A stretch of DNA of 64,000 bases from Brevundimonas sp. UBA5866. Its GTDB lineage: Bacteria; Pseudomonadota; Alphaproteobacteria; Caulobacterales; Caulobacteraceae. The position numbers and the translations under genes are program-made. Location of the stretch: positions 11,427-75,426 of the forward strand of contig NZ_DJFS01000078.1 in NCBI RefSeq assembly GCF_002432125.1. The letters run 5' to 3'. Below, in pieces: positions 1 through 7,669 of this stretch (position 1 is the stretch's first letter; each line of letters opens with the position of its first letter). The notes beneath the pieces were generated by a model that saw nothing but the letters and a program-made list of their open reading frames with translations, had not been told where the DNA came from and ran no database searches.

Positions 1-335
1 ATGTGATCGGGGACCGTTTCCGTCTGGAACAGGTGATCGTCAACCTGATGCAGAATGCGATGGAGGCGCTGGAAAACACGCCTGCCCCCGCCATCGTCCT
101 CAAGGCCGAACAGAGCGGTACTCAGGTTGTCGTCACCATTACGGACAATGGCCCCGGTATCGACGCGGATCTTATCGGGCAGCTGTTCACGCCCTTTGTC
201 ACCAGCAAGCCGAACGGCGTGGGCCTGGGTCTTGTCATCTGCCGCGACATCATCGCGGGCTTCGGTGGCGAGCTGAGCCATGTGCCGACACCCAGCGGCG
301 CACGTTTTGCGATTGTCCTGAAATGCACGACATGA
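1..335 (+). CDS. Sensor histidine kinase, C-terminal part (DctB-like), truncated by window start
   Basis: Only the catalytic ATP-binding domain of a two-component kinase is present; the reading frame is already open at base 1, so the sensor and dimerisation domains lie outside the window. The Bergerat fold motifs are visible: an N box (NLMQNAMEAL), a G1 box (DNGPGI), an F box (FTPFVTSK) and a G2 box (GVGLGL). The domain would phosphorylate a His in the missing part, which would then pass phosphate to the response regulator encoded immediately downstream. The stop codon overlaps the start of that gene, so the two are co-transcribed and probably translationally coupled. The pairing with a DctD-type regulator suggests a DctB-like sensor, but its ligand cannot be read from this fragment. 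Confidence 0.85.
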   Translation, partial: VIGDRFRLEQVIVNLMQNAMEALENTPAPAIVLKAEQSGTQVVVTITDNGPGIDADLIGQLFTPFVTSKPNGVGLGLVICRDIIAGFGGELSHVPTPSGARFAIVLKCTT

Positions 336-1696
336 CCCCGCCCCTGACAGTGACCGGACATGGGGGACTGAACCACATCGCCCTGATCGAGGATGATGAT
401 GACTTCCGATCGGCCCTTGGCGAACGTTTGGAGCTGGCCGGTTTCAAGGTCGAGGCCTATTCCCGCGCCGAACAGGCGCTGTCCTCGCTCAGCGATGACT
501 TCGCCGGCGTCGTCATCAGTGACCTGAGAATGCCGGGGCTGGACGGCCGTCAGGTGCTCACACGTCTTCAGGCGCTTGATCCGTCCCTGCCGGTGATCCT
601 GATCACCGGACACGGTGACGTCGCCGATGCGGTCATGGCCATGCGCGAGGGGGCCTATGACTTTGTCACCAAACCCTTCGCCTTCGAGCGCCTGTTTGAA
701 AGCCTGAAACGGGCACTGGAGAAACGGGCTCTGGTTCTGGACAACCGACGCCTCGCCGCCCTGGCCGCCGACGCGGATGTCGAACTGCCCCTGCTGGGAG
801 ACAGTACGGCGATCCGGAAGCTGCGCGCGACCATCACCCAGATCGCCGATGCCCGTATGGATGTGCTGATCGAGGGCGAGACTGGCACAGGCAAGGAAGC
901 TGTGGCCCGCGCCCTGCACAGTGGTGGACGTCGCCGCCCCCACCCCTTTGTGGCGGTCAACTGCGGGGCCCTGCCCGAGGGTTTGATCGAGAGCGAGCTG
1001 TTCGGCCACGAGATGGGGGCCTTTGCCGGGGCCATGCGCCACCGCATCGGCCATGTGGAGCGGGCCCACAACGGCTCCCTGTTCCTCGATGCGGTCGAGA
1101 GCATGCCGGTTCCCGCGCAGGTCAAACTGCTCCGAGTGCTCGAAGAGCGCGAAATCCATCCCATCGGGGCGCACCAGCCACGTCATGTTGACCTGCGCGT
1201 CATGGCCTCGGCCACGGGCGACCTGCAACAAGCCGTCGCCCAGGGCCGTGTCCGAGAGGACCTTTATTACCGTCTGAATGTCGTAAGGCTGTTCGTGCCC
1301 CCCCTGCGCGAAAGACGCGAGGACATTCCCCTGATCTTTGCCAGCCTGCTGGCCCGTGTACCCAGCCGCCCGAAGGGCGAGATGCCGCAGATCACGGATG
1401 CCGTCCGTGCCCACCTGATGGAACACGACTGGCCGGGCAATATCCGCGAGCTGTCACATTATGCCCAGCGTTTCGCTCTGGGGCTGGAAACAACCGCGTC
1501 CGTTCCGCTGGCAGATGCAGGTGGCCTTGCCGAGCGTGTCGCCCGCTTCGAGGCCAGTATATTGAACGACACGCTTCAGGCGACGGGGGGCAATGTCGCC
1601 GAGGCCATGAGCCTTCTGCAACTGCCCCGCAAGACCCTGTACGACAAGCTGAAGAAATACGGCATCCAGCCCTCGCGGTTCCGCGCCAGCGATTAG
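323..1696 (+). CDS. DctD-like NtrC-family response regulator with degenerate AAA+ motifs
   Basis: The 457-aa protein has receiver, AAA+ and Fis-type helix-turn-helix domains in that order. The receiver has an acidic cluster at 23-27, the phosphoacceptor Asp67 (VISDLRMPG) and Lys117. The AAA+ domain has an intact Walker A, GETGTGK (185-191), and an arginine-finger region RVREDLYYRLNVV. The helix-turn-helix is near 418-447. Two key elements are altered: the sigma54-contact loop reads GAFAGA (232-237) instead of GAFTGA, and Walker B reads LFLDAV (D256, A257) where the family has LFLDEI. Both positions are normally invariant in activators that hydrolyse ATP and remodel sigma54 polymerase, so it may be inactive as a classical activator or may act as a sigma54-independent DNA-binding protein. 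An alternative ATG at 332 gives an exact ATGA overlap with the kinase; neither start has a clear ribosome-binding site. Confidence 0.88.
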   Translation: MHDMTPPLTVTGHGGLNHIALIEDDDDFRSALGERLELAGFKVEAYSRAEQALSSLSDDFAGVVISDLRMPGLDGRQVLTRLQALDPSLPVILITGHGDVADAVMAMREGAYDFVTKPFAFERLFESLKRALEKRALVLDNRRLAALAADADVELPLLGDSTAIRKLRATITQIADARMDVLIEGETGTGKEAVARALHSGGRRRPHPFVAVNCGALPEGLIESELFGHEMGAFAGAMRHRIGHVERAHNGSLFLDAVESMPVPAQVKLLRVLEEREIHPIGAHQPRHVDLRVMASATGDLQQAVAQGRVREDLYYRLNVVRLFVPPLRERREDIPLIFASLLARVPSRPKGEMPQITDAVRAHLMEHDWPGNIRELSHYAQRFALGLETTASVPLADAGGLAERVARFEASILNDTLQATGGNVAEAMSLLQLPRKTLYDKLKKYGIQPSRFRASD

Positions 1697-1703
1697 CCGG
1701 CCA

Positions 1704-2927
1704 TCAGTGCCTTTGCAGTTCCAGCTGGATGACGTCCGTACGGCGCGAGCGGAAGCCCGCTTCGCAATAGGCCAGATAGAACAGCCACAGACGGCGGAAA
1801 CGTTCATCGAAGCCCGCATTGTCACGGACTATGCCACTCCAGGCGGCTTCGAATCGGCACGACCATTCGGCCAGTGTCCGCGCATAATCCAGACCGAAAC
1901 GCTCGATCCGGCCTCTCTCGAGGCCTGTCCTGTCTATCACTTCGGCCAGTCTGGCTTCGGAAGGCAGCGAACCGCCGGGGAAGACATATTTCTGGATGAA
2001 ATCGGTCCGCGCCTCGTATTCTTCGAACAGTTCGTCCTGGATGGTGATGATCTGCAGGCCCGCCCGTCCGCCGGGCTTCAGGACGTCATGCAGCTTGCCG
2101 AAATAGGTCGGCCAGTATTCACGCCCCACCGCCTCGAACATCTCGATCGAAGCGACACGGTCAAACCGGCCCTGAACGTCGCGGTAGTCCTGAAGACGGA
2201 TATCGACCTTATCGGCCAGACCGGCCTTGAACACACGCTCGCGGGCGAACTCATATTGCTCCACCGAAATGGTGACGCCTGTCACATGCGCACCGACCTG
2301 CGCCGCAGCGAACTCTGCAAAGCCGCCCCAGCCGCAGCCGATCTCGAGGACTTCGTGACCGGCCTGCAAATCCATTATCCTGGCCAGCGACGCATATTTC
2401 GCAGTCTGGCCATCGCTCAGGGACTGTTCATCACCGGCGAAACGCGCCGACGAATAGGTCATGCTCTCGTCCAGCCATGAGGCGTAGAAGCGATTGCCCA
2501 GATCATAGTGGGCGTGGATGTTGCGCCGTGCGCCGCGACGGCTGTTGCGGTTCAGCTTGTGGGCAATGCGGTTGAAGACATTCACCAGAGGATTGCCGTC
2601 GAACAGCCGCCGGATATGGTCATAGTTGTTGACCAGGGTTTCCAGCAGAACCGGAAGATCGGGACTGTCCCACTCTTCGGCCATAAAGGCCTCGGCAAAG
2701 CCGATGTCACCGCTTTTCAGAACCCGCGCCGCCAAGCGGTAGTTGCGGATACGCAGCACGGCCGAATGGCCTTCATCCGGACCGGCCAACTGACGGGTGG
2801 ACCCGTCAGGCAGGATGATGGTCAGCCGTCCCCATGACCAATTGGCCGACAGAAGCTTCAAAAACAGATCAAATACCGAAAACCCGACGGACGGGTTGCC
2901 GGATGCGCCTTCATACACGGTCGACAT
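1704..2927 (-). CDS. cfa: Cyclopropane-fatty-acyl-phospholipid synthase family methyltransferase
   Basis: This 407-aa protein matches the Cfa family, which transfers a methylene or methyl group from S-adenosylmethionine to the double bond of unsaturated phospholipid acyl chains at the inner membrane face. An N-terminal lipid-binding part is followed by the methyltransferase core with the SAM motif VLEIGCGWGG near residue 190 and the conserved YDLGNRFY just before it. The C-terminal part keeps FIQKYVFPGG. A ribosome-binding site AAGGA lies 6 bases before the ATG. It is the third gene of a minus-strand operon, 25 bases after the DUF1365 gene. Homologues linked to ECF11 sigma factors include the methylase of methylated furan fatty-acid synthesis in Rhodobacter, so the product could be a branched or furan fatty acid precursor and not a cyclopropane. 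Sequence alone does not decide this. Confidence 0.9.
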   Translation of the reverse strand: MSTVYEGASGNPSVGFSVFDLFLKLLSANWSWGRLTIILPDGSTRQLAGPDEGHSAVLRIRNYRLAARVLKSGDIGFAEAFMAEEWDSPDLPVLLETLVNNYDHIRRLFDGNPLVNVFNRIAHKLNRNSRRGARRNIHAHYDLGNRFYASWLDESMTYSSARFAGDEQSLSDGQTAKYASLARIMDLQAGHEVLEIGCGWGGFAEFAAAQVGAHVTGVTISVEQYEFARERVFKAGLADKVDIRLQDYRDVQGRFDRVASIEMFEAVGREYWPTYFGKLHDVLKPGGRAGLQIITIQDELFEEYEARTDFIQKYVFPGGSLPSEARLAEVIDRTGLERGRIERFGLDYARTLAEWSCRFEAAWSGIVRDNAGFDERFRRLWLFYLAYCEAGFRSRRTDVIQLELQRH

Positions 2928-2952
2928 AGCAATCCTTGAAAATAGGGGTTTA

Positions 2953-3750
2953 TCAGCGGCCCAGACGGCTCTCGTGCGGTACCCTCTGGGGGGACACGGG
3001 ATCCCGGGCGGGCTGGGGCTGTTGGGTCAGCGGCACACGCTTCAACCACAGTTTAAGCGCTTCCCAATGGATGGCCGCCACGACCTTGACCGTCAGGAAG
3101 GGCATGGCCGAAGCCGCGCCCAGAACAGCCCTGTCTGTCAGGTCCACCCTTCGCCCCTTCATGGCCGCTACGATCAGCACACCCTCGGCATCCAGACCGT
3201 TGATCGTCATATCCAGCCCTTCGGCCGGCGCGTGGCCGCGAAAGGTGTAGTCCATCTCCATACCCATAAAGGGCGAGACATAGAGGGCCTTGGCCGCGCC
3301 CTGATGTATGCGCCCCGCCGCCCGATCCTGTTCGGGTACCGGAACCACATAGGCATGGCGGATGCCGAAGGTACTGGTCACCTCATAGACCATCGCCCTC
3401 AAACGCCCATCGGCATGATAGGCGTAGTACAGGCTGATGGGATTGAAGACGAACCCCAGTACGCGCGGCATGGTCAACAGCCGCACCGCCCCGCCCTCAA
3501 GATCGATACCGGCCCGCGCCAGCCATGCATCCACCTGTCCGCGCAGGTCGATCCCCGAACGGTCGCCATAGTCGCGGTCATAAAATGACAGCAGGTTGAA
3601 TCGATTGCGGGAGAACAGCTTCAGGCGCCGGTCCAGCGCATCCAGTTCCGACAGGTCCAAAGACAGCCAGAATACGCGATAGTTCAGCCTGTGCTCACGC
3701 GGTCGCAAACGCCGGTGCATGACCTCGCCGCGATAGAGGGCAGACTTCAA
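2953..3750 (-). CDS. DUF1365 family protein
   Basis: This 265-aa protein of unknown biochemical function carries the family hallmark GFVFNPISLYY near residues 96-106 and the N-terminal YRGEVMHRRLRP. Its start overlaps the stop of the upstream FAD oxidoreductase gene by four bases (ATGA), and the Cfa-like gene follows 25 bases after its stop, so the three form one tightly coupled operon. The trio oxidoreductase / DUF1365 / Cfa-like recurs in many proteobacteria next to ECF sigma factors, which implies a shared role in modifying membrane acyl chains. No signal peptide or catalytic motif is evident. Confidence 0.85.
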   Translation of the reverse strand: MKSALYRGEVMHRRLRPREHRLNYRVFWLSLDLSELDALDRRLKLFSRNRFNLLSFYDRDYGDRSGIDLRGQVDAWLARAGIDLEGGAVRLLTMPRVLGFVFNPISLYYAYHADGRLRAMVYEVTSTFGIRHAYVVPVPEQDRAAGRIHQGAAKALYVSPFMGMEMDYTFRGHAPAEGLDMTINGLDAEGVLIVAAMKGRRVDLTDRAVLGAASAMPFLTVKVVAAIHWEALKLWLKRVPLTQQPQPARDPVSPQRVPHESRLGR

Positions 3751-5078
3751 GCCGCCGTCTCCATCTCCACCGAGTTGCCAAGCACAATACGGCCGCTCTC
3801 ATCGGGAACGGTCCACGGACGACGCACGCCGCCCAATTGTTCGGCCACGGCCAGACCGGACTGGATACCGTCTTCATGGAAGCCTGCGCCGAAATGCGCC
3901 CCGCAGAACCAGACCCCGCCCTGCCCTTGCAGGCTCCACAGCTGCTTCTGTGCGTTGATCGCCGCAGGATTGAAGACGGGGTGCTCATAGACCTCGCTAC
4001 GCAGCAGGGTATCGGGCCGTGGCGGACGCGGCGGGTTCAGGGTCACGAACAGGTCCTGTCCCTTCAGTCCCTGAAGACGGTTCATCCAATAGGTCACACA
4101 GAGACCGCCACCGACACCGATATAGTTCCAGCTGGCCCAGGCCTTGCGACGGCGCGGCATCAGCGTCTCGTCGGTGTGCAGGACCGTCAGGTTGCGGCTG
4201 TATTTGAACGCGCCCAACAGTTCGCGCTCGCGCGCGGTTGGCTCTGCCAGCATGCCCAGAGCCTGATCGGCATGGGTACCGATGACCACATGGTCATAAC
4301 GTTCGGTCTTGCCCTGGGTGTCGTGGATGACAACCTGACCGTCAACCCGGCGAACGGACACCACACCGCAGTTCAGGCGCACATCGTCAAGGCTGCGGGC
4401 CATCTGCTGCACATAGGTGCAACTGCCCCCCTCGACGGTACGCCACAGGGGGCGACCCACCAGCTTCAACAGGCCGTGGTTGCCGCAGAAACGGATAAAA
4501 GCCTCTGCAGGATAGTCCATCAGGGTATGCGCCGGCGAAGACCAGATCGCCGCAGCCATCGGCAGCAGGTGATCATCCCGGAACGCTTCGCTAAAGCCCC
4601 GATCCTTCAGGTATTGGCCCAGGGTCAGATCCGGATCGCCCAGACGGGCCAGATCGACGGGAGCCTGACGGTAGAAGCGCATGATCTCCGTCAGCATCTT
4701 CCAGAAGCGCGGGCGCACGACATTGCGCTTTTGCGCAAACAGACCGGGTGCCGCGTACTCGAAGCGTCCCTCATCCAGCGAAACGGCAAATGACATGTCG
4801 GTTTCGCGGGCCTTGATGCCCAGATGGGCAAACAGGGCGATCAGATTGGGATAGGTCGCATCATTGAAACAGATGAAGCCGGTATCGACAGGCACCTGAC
4901 CGGAAGCCGTGCGGGCCATCACCGTATTGGTGTGTCCACCCAACCGCTCGGCTTTTTCATAAACGGTTACATTGTGCTTGCCCGCCAGAAGCCAGGCCGA
5001 GGAAAGAGCCGCAATGCCAGAGCCGACAACCGCAATCTTTAGCGGGGCTTGCGTGGCATTCACTGTAGGCTGGCGCAT
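3747..5078 (-). CDS. FAD-dependent amine-oxidase-type oxidoreductase (acyl-chain desaturase-like)
   Basis: The 443-aa flavoprotein opens with a dinucleotide-binding motif, IAVVGSGIAALSSAWLL, followed by the acidic VYEKAERLGGHTNT signature of the amine-oxidase/protoporphyrinogen-oxidase fold and a C-terminal FAD motif around GVWFCGAHFGAGFHEDGIQSG. An in-frame ATG exists at 5114. I chose the ATG at 5078 because AGGAG lies five bases upstream and because the predicted promoter would start transcription near 5114, which makes the upstream ATG unlikely. It is first in the operon with DUF1365 and the Cfa-like methyltransferase and is transcribed divergently from the ECF sigma factor. Homologues in this setting have been linked to desaturation of methylated acyl chains in Rhodobacter furan fatty-acid synthesis. 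The substrate here is inferred. Confidence 0.88.
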   Translation of the reverse strand: MRQPTVNATQAPLKIAVVGSGIAALSSAWLLAGKHNVTVYEKAERLGGHTNTVMARTASGQVPVDTGFICFNDATYPNLIALFAHLGIKARETDMSFAVSLDEGRFEYAAPGLFAQKRNVVRPRFWKMLTEIMRFYRQAPVDLARLGDPDLTLGQYLKDRGFSEAFRDDHLLPMAAAIWSSPAHTLMDYPAEAFIRFCGNHGLLKLVGRPLWRTVEGGSCTYVQQMARSLDDVRLNCGVVSVRRVDGQVVIHDTQGKTERYDHVVIGTHADQALGMLAEPTARERELLGAFKYSRNLTVLHTDETLMPRRRKAWASWNYIGVGGGLCVTYWMNRLQGLKGQDLFVTLNPPRPPRPDTLLRSEVYEHPVFNPAAINAQKQLWSLQGQGGVWFCGAHFGAGFHEDGIQSGLAVAEQLGGVRRPWTVPDESGRIVLGNSVEMETAA

Positions 5079-5120
5079 AAGAACTCCTGGTGCCGCGTCA
5101 GGTGCGCGGTGCATTCCGGC

Positions 5121-5150
5121 TATCTACGAGCCTCGCCATATTTTGGATCA
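5121..5150 (-). promoter_or_regulatory. Predicted ECF11 (RpoE/ChrR-type) promoter for the FAD oxidoreductase operon
   Basis: On the minus strand a -35 element TGATCC (5150-5145) is followed after exactly 18 bases by TAGATA (5126-5121). TGATCC with an 18-base spacer is the established ECF11 promoter form. Transcription would begin near 5114 and give a leader of about 36 bases to the ATG at 5078. The -35 element forms a palindrome with the divergent promoter of the sigma factor gene. Confidence 0.72.
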
Positions 5151-5154
5151 GCAG

Positions 5155-5184
5155 TGATCCACTCTATTGCGGCAAACGTAAGTG
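5155..5184 (+). promoter_or_regulatory. Predicted autoregulatory ECF11 promoter for sigma factor-chrR operon
   Basis: TGATCC (5155-5160), an 18-base spacer and TAAGTG (5179-5184) match the -35/-10 pattern of the RpoE/ChrR regulon. Transcription would begin near 5191, about 47 bases before the chosen sigma factor start at 5238. The element is back to back with the minus-strand promoter: together the -35 boxes read GGATCAGCAGTGATCC (5145-5160), an inverted repeat with a 4-base centre. Confidence 0.75.
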
Positions 5185-5237
5185 TATGCATGCATGTTCC
5201 AACTGTCGCCATTGCGCCGTCAAAGAAGAGTTCCGGG

Positions 5238-5810
5238 ATGACATCCGATTCCTCGGATTCTTTCTTGCACGACCGTCTTATCGAGGCAGTAGCCCTACAT
5301 CGCGACCGCGACGCCTTTGCCCGCCTGTTCGAATATTTCGCGCCCCGTCTCAAGGCATGGCTGATGAAGTCGGGCGCGACCGCCGCCGCCGCCGAGGATT
5401 TCGCACAGGACACCCTTCTCACCGTCTGGCGAAAGGCTGATCTGTTCGACGCCCGCAAGGCCCGCGCTGCGACCTGGATTTTCACCATCGCCCGCAATCG
5501 CAGGCTGGACATGCTGCGCCGTGACAACCGCGCCGCACAGGTACCGGAAATCGAACTGACCTTCGACGAGGTTGAACGGCCTGACGATATACTGGTCGCT
5601 TCCGATGAAGCCCGCCGCGTCCATCGCGCTTTGGCCCAGCTCAAGCCGGATCAGGTCGAGATCCTGAAACTGGCCTATTTCGCCGAAAATCCGCACTCCG
5701 TCATCGCCGAGCAGCTCAACCTTCCGCTCGGTACCGTCAAGTCCCGCATTCGAAACGCCGTGATCAAACTGCGCACCCTTCTGGAGGTCCAGGAGGAAGC
5801 TTCCCAATGA
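5238..5810 (+). CDS. rpoE: ECF11-type RNA polymerase sigma factor (RpoE-like)
   Basis: This is a 190-aa extracytoplasmic-function sigma factor with region 2 (core binding and -10 recognition, around FAQDTLLTVWRKA and TWIFTIARNRRLDMLRR) and region 4 (helix-turn-helix around HSVIAEQLNLPLGTVKSRIR near residues 150-170). The reading frame is open back to 5049, but the ATG at 5238 is preferred. It gives the usual length, has a purine-rich AAGAAGAG upstream, and lies downstream of the predicted promoter. The stop overlaps the chrR start by ATGA. In Rhodobacter the ChrR-paired sigma factor responds to singlet oxygen and organic peroxides and activates lipid-modification and photolyase genes. The divergent oxidoreductase/DUF1365/Cfa operon and the DUF2177 gene are its likely targets here. 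Confidence 0.9.
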   Translation: MTSDSSDSFLHDRLIEAVALHRDRDAFARLFEYFAPRLKAWLMKSGATAAAAEDFAQDTLLTVWRKADLFDARKARAATWIFTIARNRRLDMLRRDNRAAQVPEIELTFDEVERPDDILVASDEARRVHRALAQLKPDQVEILKLAYFAENPHSVIAEQLNLPLGTVKSRIRNAVIKLRTLLEVQEEASQ

Positions 5811-6445
5811 TACAGACCCACAATCCTTCCGAAGAGCGTCTGCTGGCGTATGCCACAGGGACGCTCAGCCCTCCCGAGGCCGTCGTCGTGGCGACCCATC
5901 TGTCCCTGCGCCCTTCCAGTGACCGCTTTGTACGCAAGCTGATGGCTATAGGCGGCAACCTGCTTGAGGACAGCCCCCCTGCGCCGATGGCACAGGATGC
6001 GCTGGACCGCGCGCTCGCCCGTATCGAGACCGATACAGGATCGTGCGAGGCGCCGCCTGCCCTCAACGATATGCCCGAACTGCCCGAGCCCCTGCGTCGC
6101 TATGCGCTGGGCAAGTGGCGCTTTGTCGGCCCCGGCATCCACGCCCGTGCCGTGCATGCCCCGCGTGACGGCAAGACACGCGTATTGCTGCTTAAAATCG
6201 ATCCGGGCCGCTTTACGCCGCGCCACACCCACTGTGGCGTCGAGCTGACCTGTGTCATCTCGGGGGCCTATGCCACCGAGACACAGCGCTTCGATGTCGG
6301 TGACCTTGAAGAAGCCGACGAGTCCATACTGCACCAGCCGCGCGTCGTTTCCGACGAGCCGTGCCTGTGCGTGGTGGCGCTGGACGGTGAAATCCAGCTG
6401 GAAGGCTTTCTCGGTCGGCTGATGCAGCCGTTTGTGAAGCTTTGA
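5807..6445 (+). CDS. chrR: ChrR-family anti-sigma factor with cupin domain; N-terminal zinc ligands lost
   Basis: The 212-aa protein aligns over its whole length with ChrR, the zinc-dependent anti-sigma factor that holds the ECF11 sigma factor inactive. The N-terminal anti-sigma domain spans about residues 1-80 and the cupin-type sensor about 95-212. The cupin ligands are all present: His140, His142, Glu146 and His176. The N-terminal zinc site is not. Of the His/His/Cys/Cys set (H6, H31, C35, C38 in Rhodobacter numbering as I recall it), only His31 remains; 35 is Arg, 38 is Ser and 6 is Asn, with His5 next to it. Overlap with the sigma factor gene by ATGA gives co-translation, and AGGAGG lies 10 bases upstream. 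The loss of the canonical motif suggests metal-independent folding of the sigma-binding domain. Confidence 0.88.
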   Translation: MIQTHNPSEERLLAYATGTLSPPEAVVVATHLSLRPSSDRFVRKLMAIGGNLLEDSPPAPMAQDALDRALARIETDTGSCEAPPALNDMPELPEPLRRYALGKWRFVGPGIHARAVHAPRDGKTRVLLLKIDPGRFTPRHTHCGVELTCVISGAYATETQRFDVGDLEEADESILHQPRVVSDEPCLCVVALDGEIQLEGFLGRLMQPFVKL

Positions 6446-7242
6446 CCGCCCTGCTGCTGCCTTGGGCTGTGGCGGCGGCGCTGATGGCAGCGGTCATGTC
6501 CGCGGCCTTCGTGACCCAGCAGAAAACAGGCCAGGGCGGCTGGGCCGATGCCTTCTGGGCATTCGGCCTCGGGGCCGCGGGCGTGCTCGTATCGCTCTGG
6601 CCCGTTGAGGGCGCACCGGATGTGCGTCAGTACCTCTGCGCCGCCCTGATCGGTATCTGGGGCCTGAGGCTGGGTACACACATCGCCGGACGCGCCGCGA
6701 AAGAGGACGAAGACGCCCGCTATGCCAAGCTGCGCTCGGAATGGGGCGAGGCGTATGCGGTCAAAATGTTCGGCTTCCTGATGCTTCAGGCAGGCGCGGC
6801 TTCGGTTCTGGTGCTCGGTGTCTTGGTGGCCGCGCACAATCCTGCGCCGGCGCTCTCGGTACAGGATGTGCTGGCGACGGTCGTATTCATCGTGGCGATC
6901 GGCGGCGAAGCCTTGGCAGACCGTCAGCTGGCCGCATTCAAGGCCGATCCTGCCAATCGTGGAAAAATCTGCGACAAAGGCCTGTGGGCATGGTCGCGCC
7001 ACCCCAACTATTTTTTTGAATGGCTCGGCTGGTGTGCATGGCCCGTATTCGCCATCAATCTTGGCGGGGGCTGGCACTGGGGTTGGGCCGCGCTGATCCC
7101 GCCGCTCTATATCTACTGGCTGCTGAATGCCGTATCGGGCGTCCCCCTGGTAGAAGCGCATATGAAACGTACGCGCCCGGAGGCTTTCGCCGCCTATTCG
7201 GCGCGTACCAGCCGCTTCTTTCCCCGCCCTCCGCGCAACTAG
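6442..7242 (+). CDS. DUF1295 membrane protein (steroid-5-alpha-reductase / ICMT-like fold)
   Basis: The 266-aa protein has about six or seven hydrophobic segments and the C-terminal signature WSRHPNYFFEWLGW near residues 184-197, typical of the DUF1295 branch of integral membrane reductases and isoprenylcysteine methyltransferase-like proteins. These act on lipid substrates in the bilayer using NADPH or S-adenosylmethionine; which one applies here is unknown. The start is a TTG that overlaps the chrR stop (TTGA), consistent with translational coupling, although an in-frame ATG exists at 6484. As third gene of the sigma factor-chrR operon it should be autoinduced with them, adding a membrane-lipid enzyme to the response. 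Confidence 0.82.
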   Translation: MTALLLPWAVAAALMAAVMSAAFVTQQKTGQGGWADAFWAFGLGAAGVLVSLWPVEGAPDVRQYLCAALIGIWGLRLGTHIAGRAAKEDEDARYAKLRSEWGEAYAVKMFGFLMLQAGAASVLVLGVLVAAHNPAPALSVQDVLATVVFIVAIGGEALADRQLAAFKADPANRGKICDKGLWAWSRHPNYFFEWLGWCAWPVFAINLGGGWHWGWAALIPPLYIYWLLNAVSGVPLVEAHMKRTRPEAFAAYSARTSRFFPRPPRN

Positions 7243-7646
7243 AACATACGGATCAGACGCGAAGCGATCAGATAGGCCAGAACCGACGAACCGGCGCTGA
7301 CCACCGTGCCCCAAGCGATGTCGATCACCACCAGTTTCACGCTCCAGCTCTTCAGCGTCGCCAGATTGGTCAGGTCGTAGGTGGCATAGGCGAAAAAGCC
7401 GAACAGACCGCCCCATACCAGGGCCTTCTTCCAGTCCATTCCCGATAGACCCGGCAGAACGGCAAACACGGTCAGGCCCGCCGCATAGATGGCATAGAAA
7501 ATGACAGCCGGTGCAATACGGAAATTATCCGCCAGCATCGTGCCGATCAAAGGACGGTATACCCTGTCCCCCATTGCCCCCAACCAGGTGGTGTCGATGA
7601 TCGCAAACACGACCAGCGTCACCAGATAGGCAATCGCTATAGTCAT
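7239..7646 (-). CDS. DUF2177 family membrane protein
   Basis: The 135-aa protein has four predicted transmembrane segments and the family features DTTWLGAMG near residue 18 and GLFGFFAYATYDLTNLAT in the third quarter. I chose the ATG at 7646 because AAGGAG lies eight bases upstream and the N-terminus is then a proper membrane segment; the open frame continues to 7787 without such support. Function is unknown. It converges with the DUF1295 gene, overlapping it by four bases, and has its own ECF11-like promoter, so it probably belongs to the same stress response. Confidence 0.85.
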   Translation of the reverse strand: MTIAIAYLVTLVVFAIIDTTWLGAMGDRVYRPLIGTMLADNFRIAPAVIFYAIYAAGLTVFAVLPGLSGMDWKKALVWGGLFGFFAYATYDLTNLATLKSWSVKLVVIDIAWGTVVSAGSSVLAYLIASRLIRMF

Positions 7647-7669
7647 TCTGTCACTCCTTGAGGTTTGAT

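Noticed and set aside
1023..1277. GAFTGA substitution as a frameshift or sequence error
   Set aside because: The reading frame is continuous and conserved before and after; both altered motifs are single-residue replacements.
5049..5237. Upstream extension of the sigma factor reading frame
   Set aside because: It lies across the predicted promoter and adds 63 residues absent from the family; the ATG at 5238 gives the normal length.
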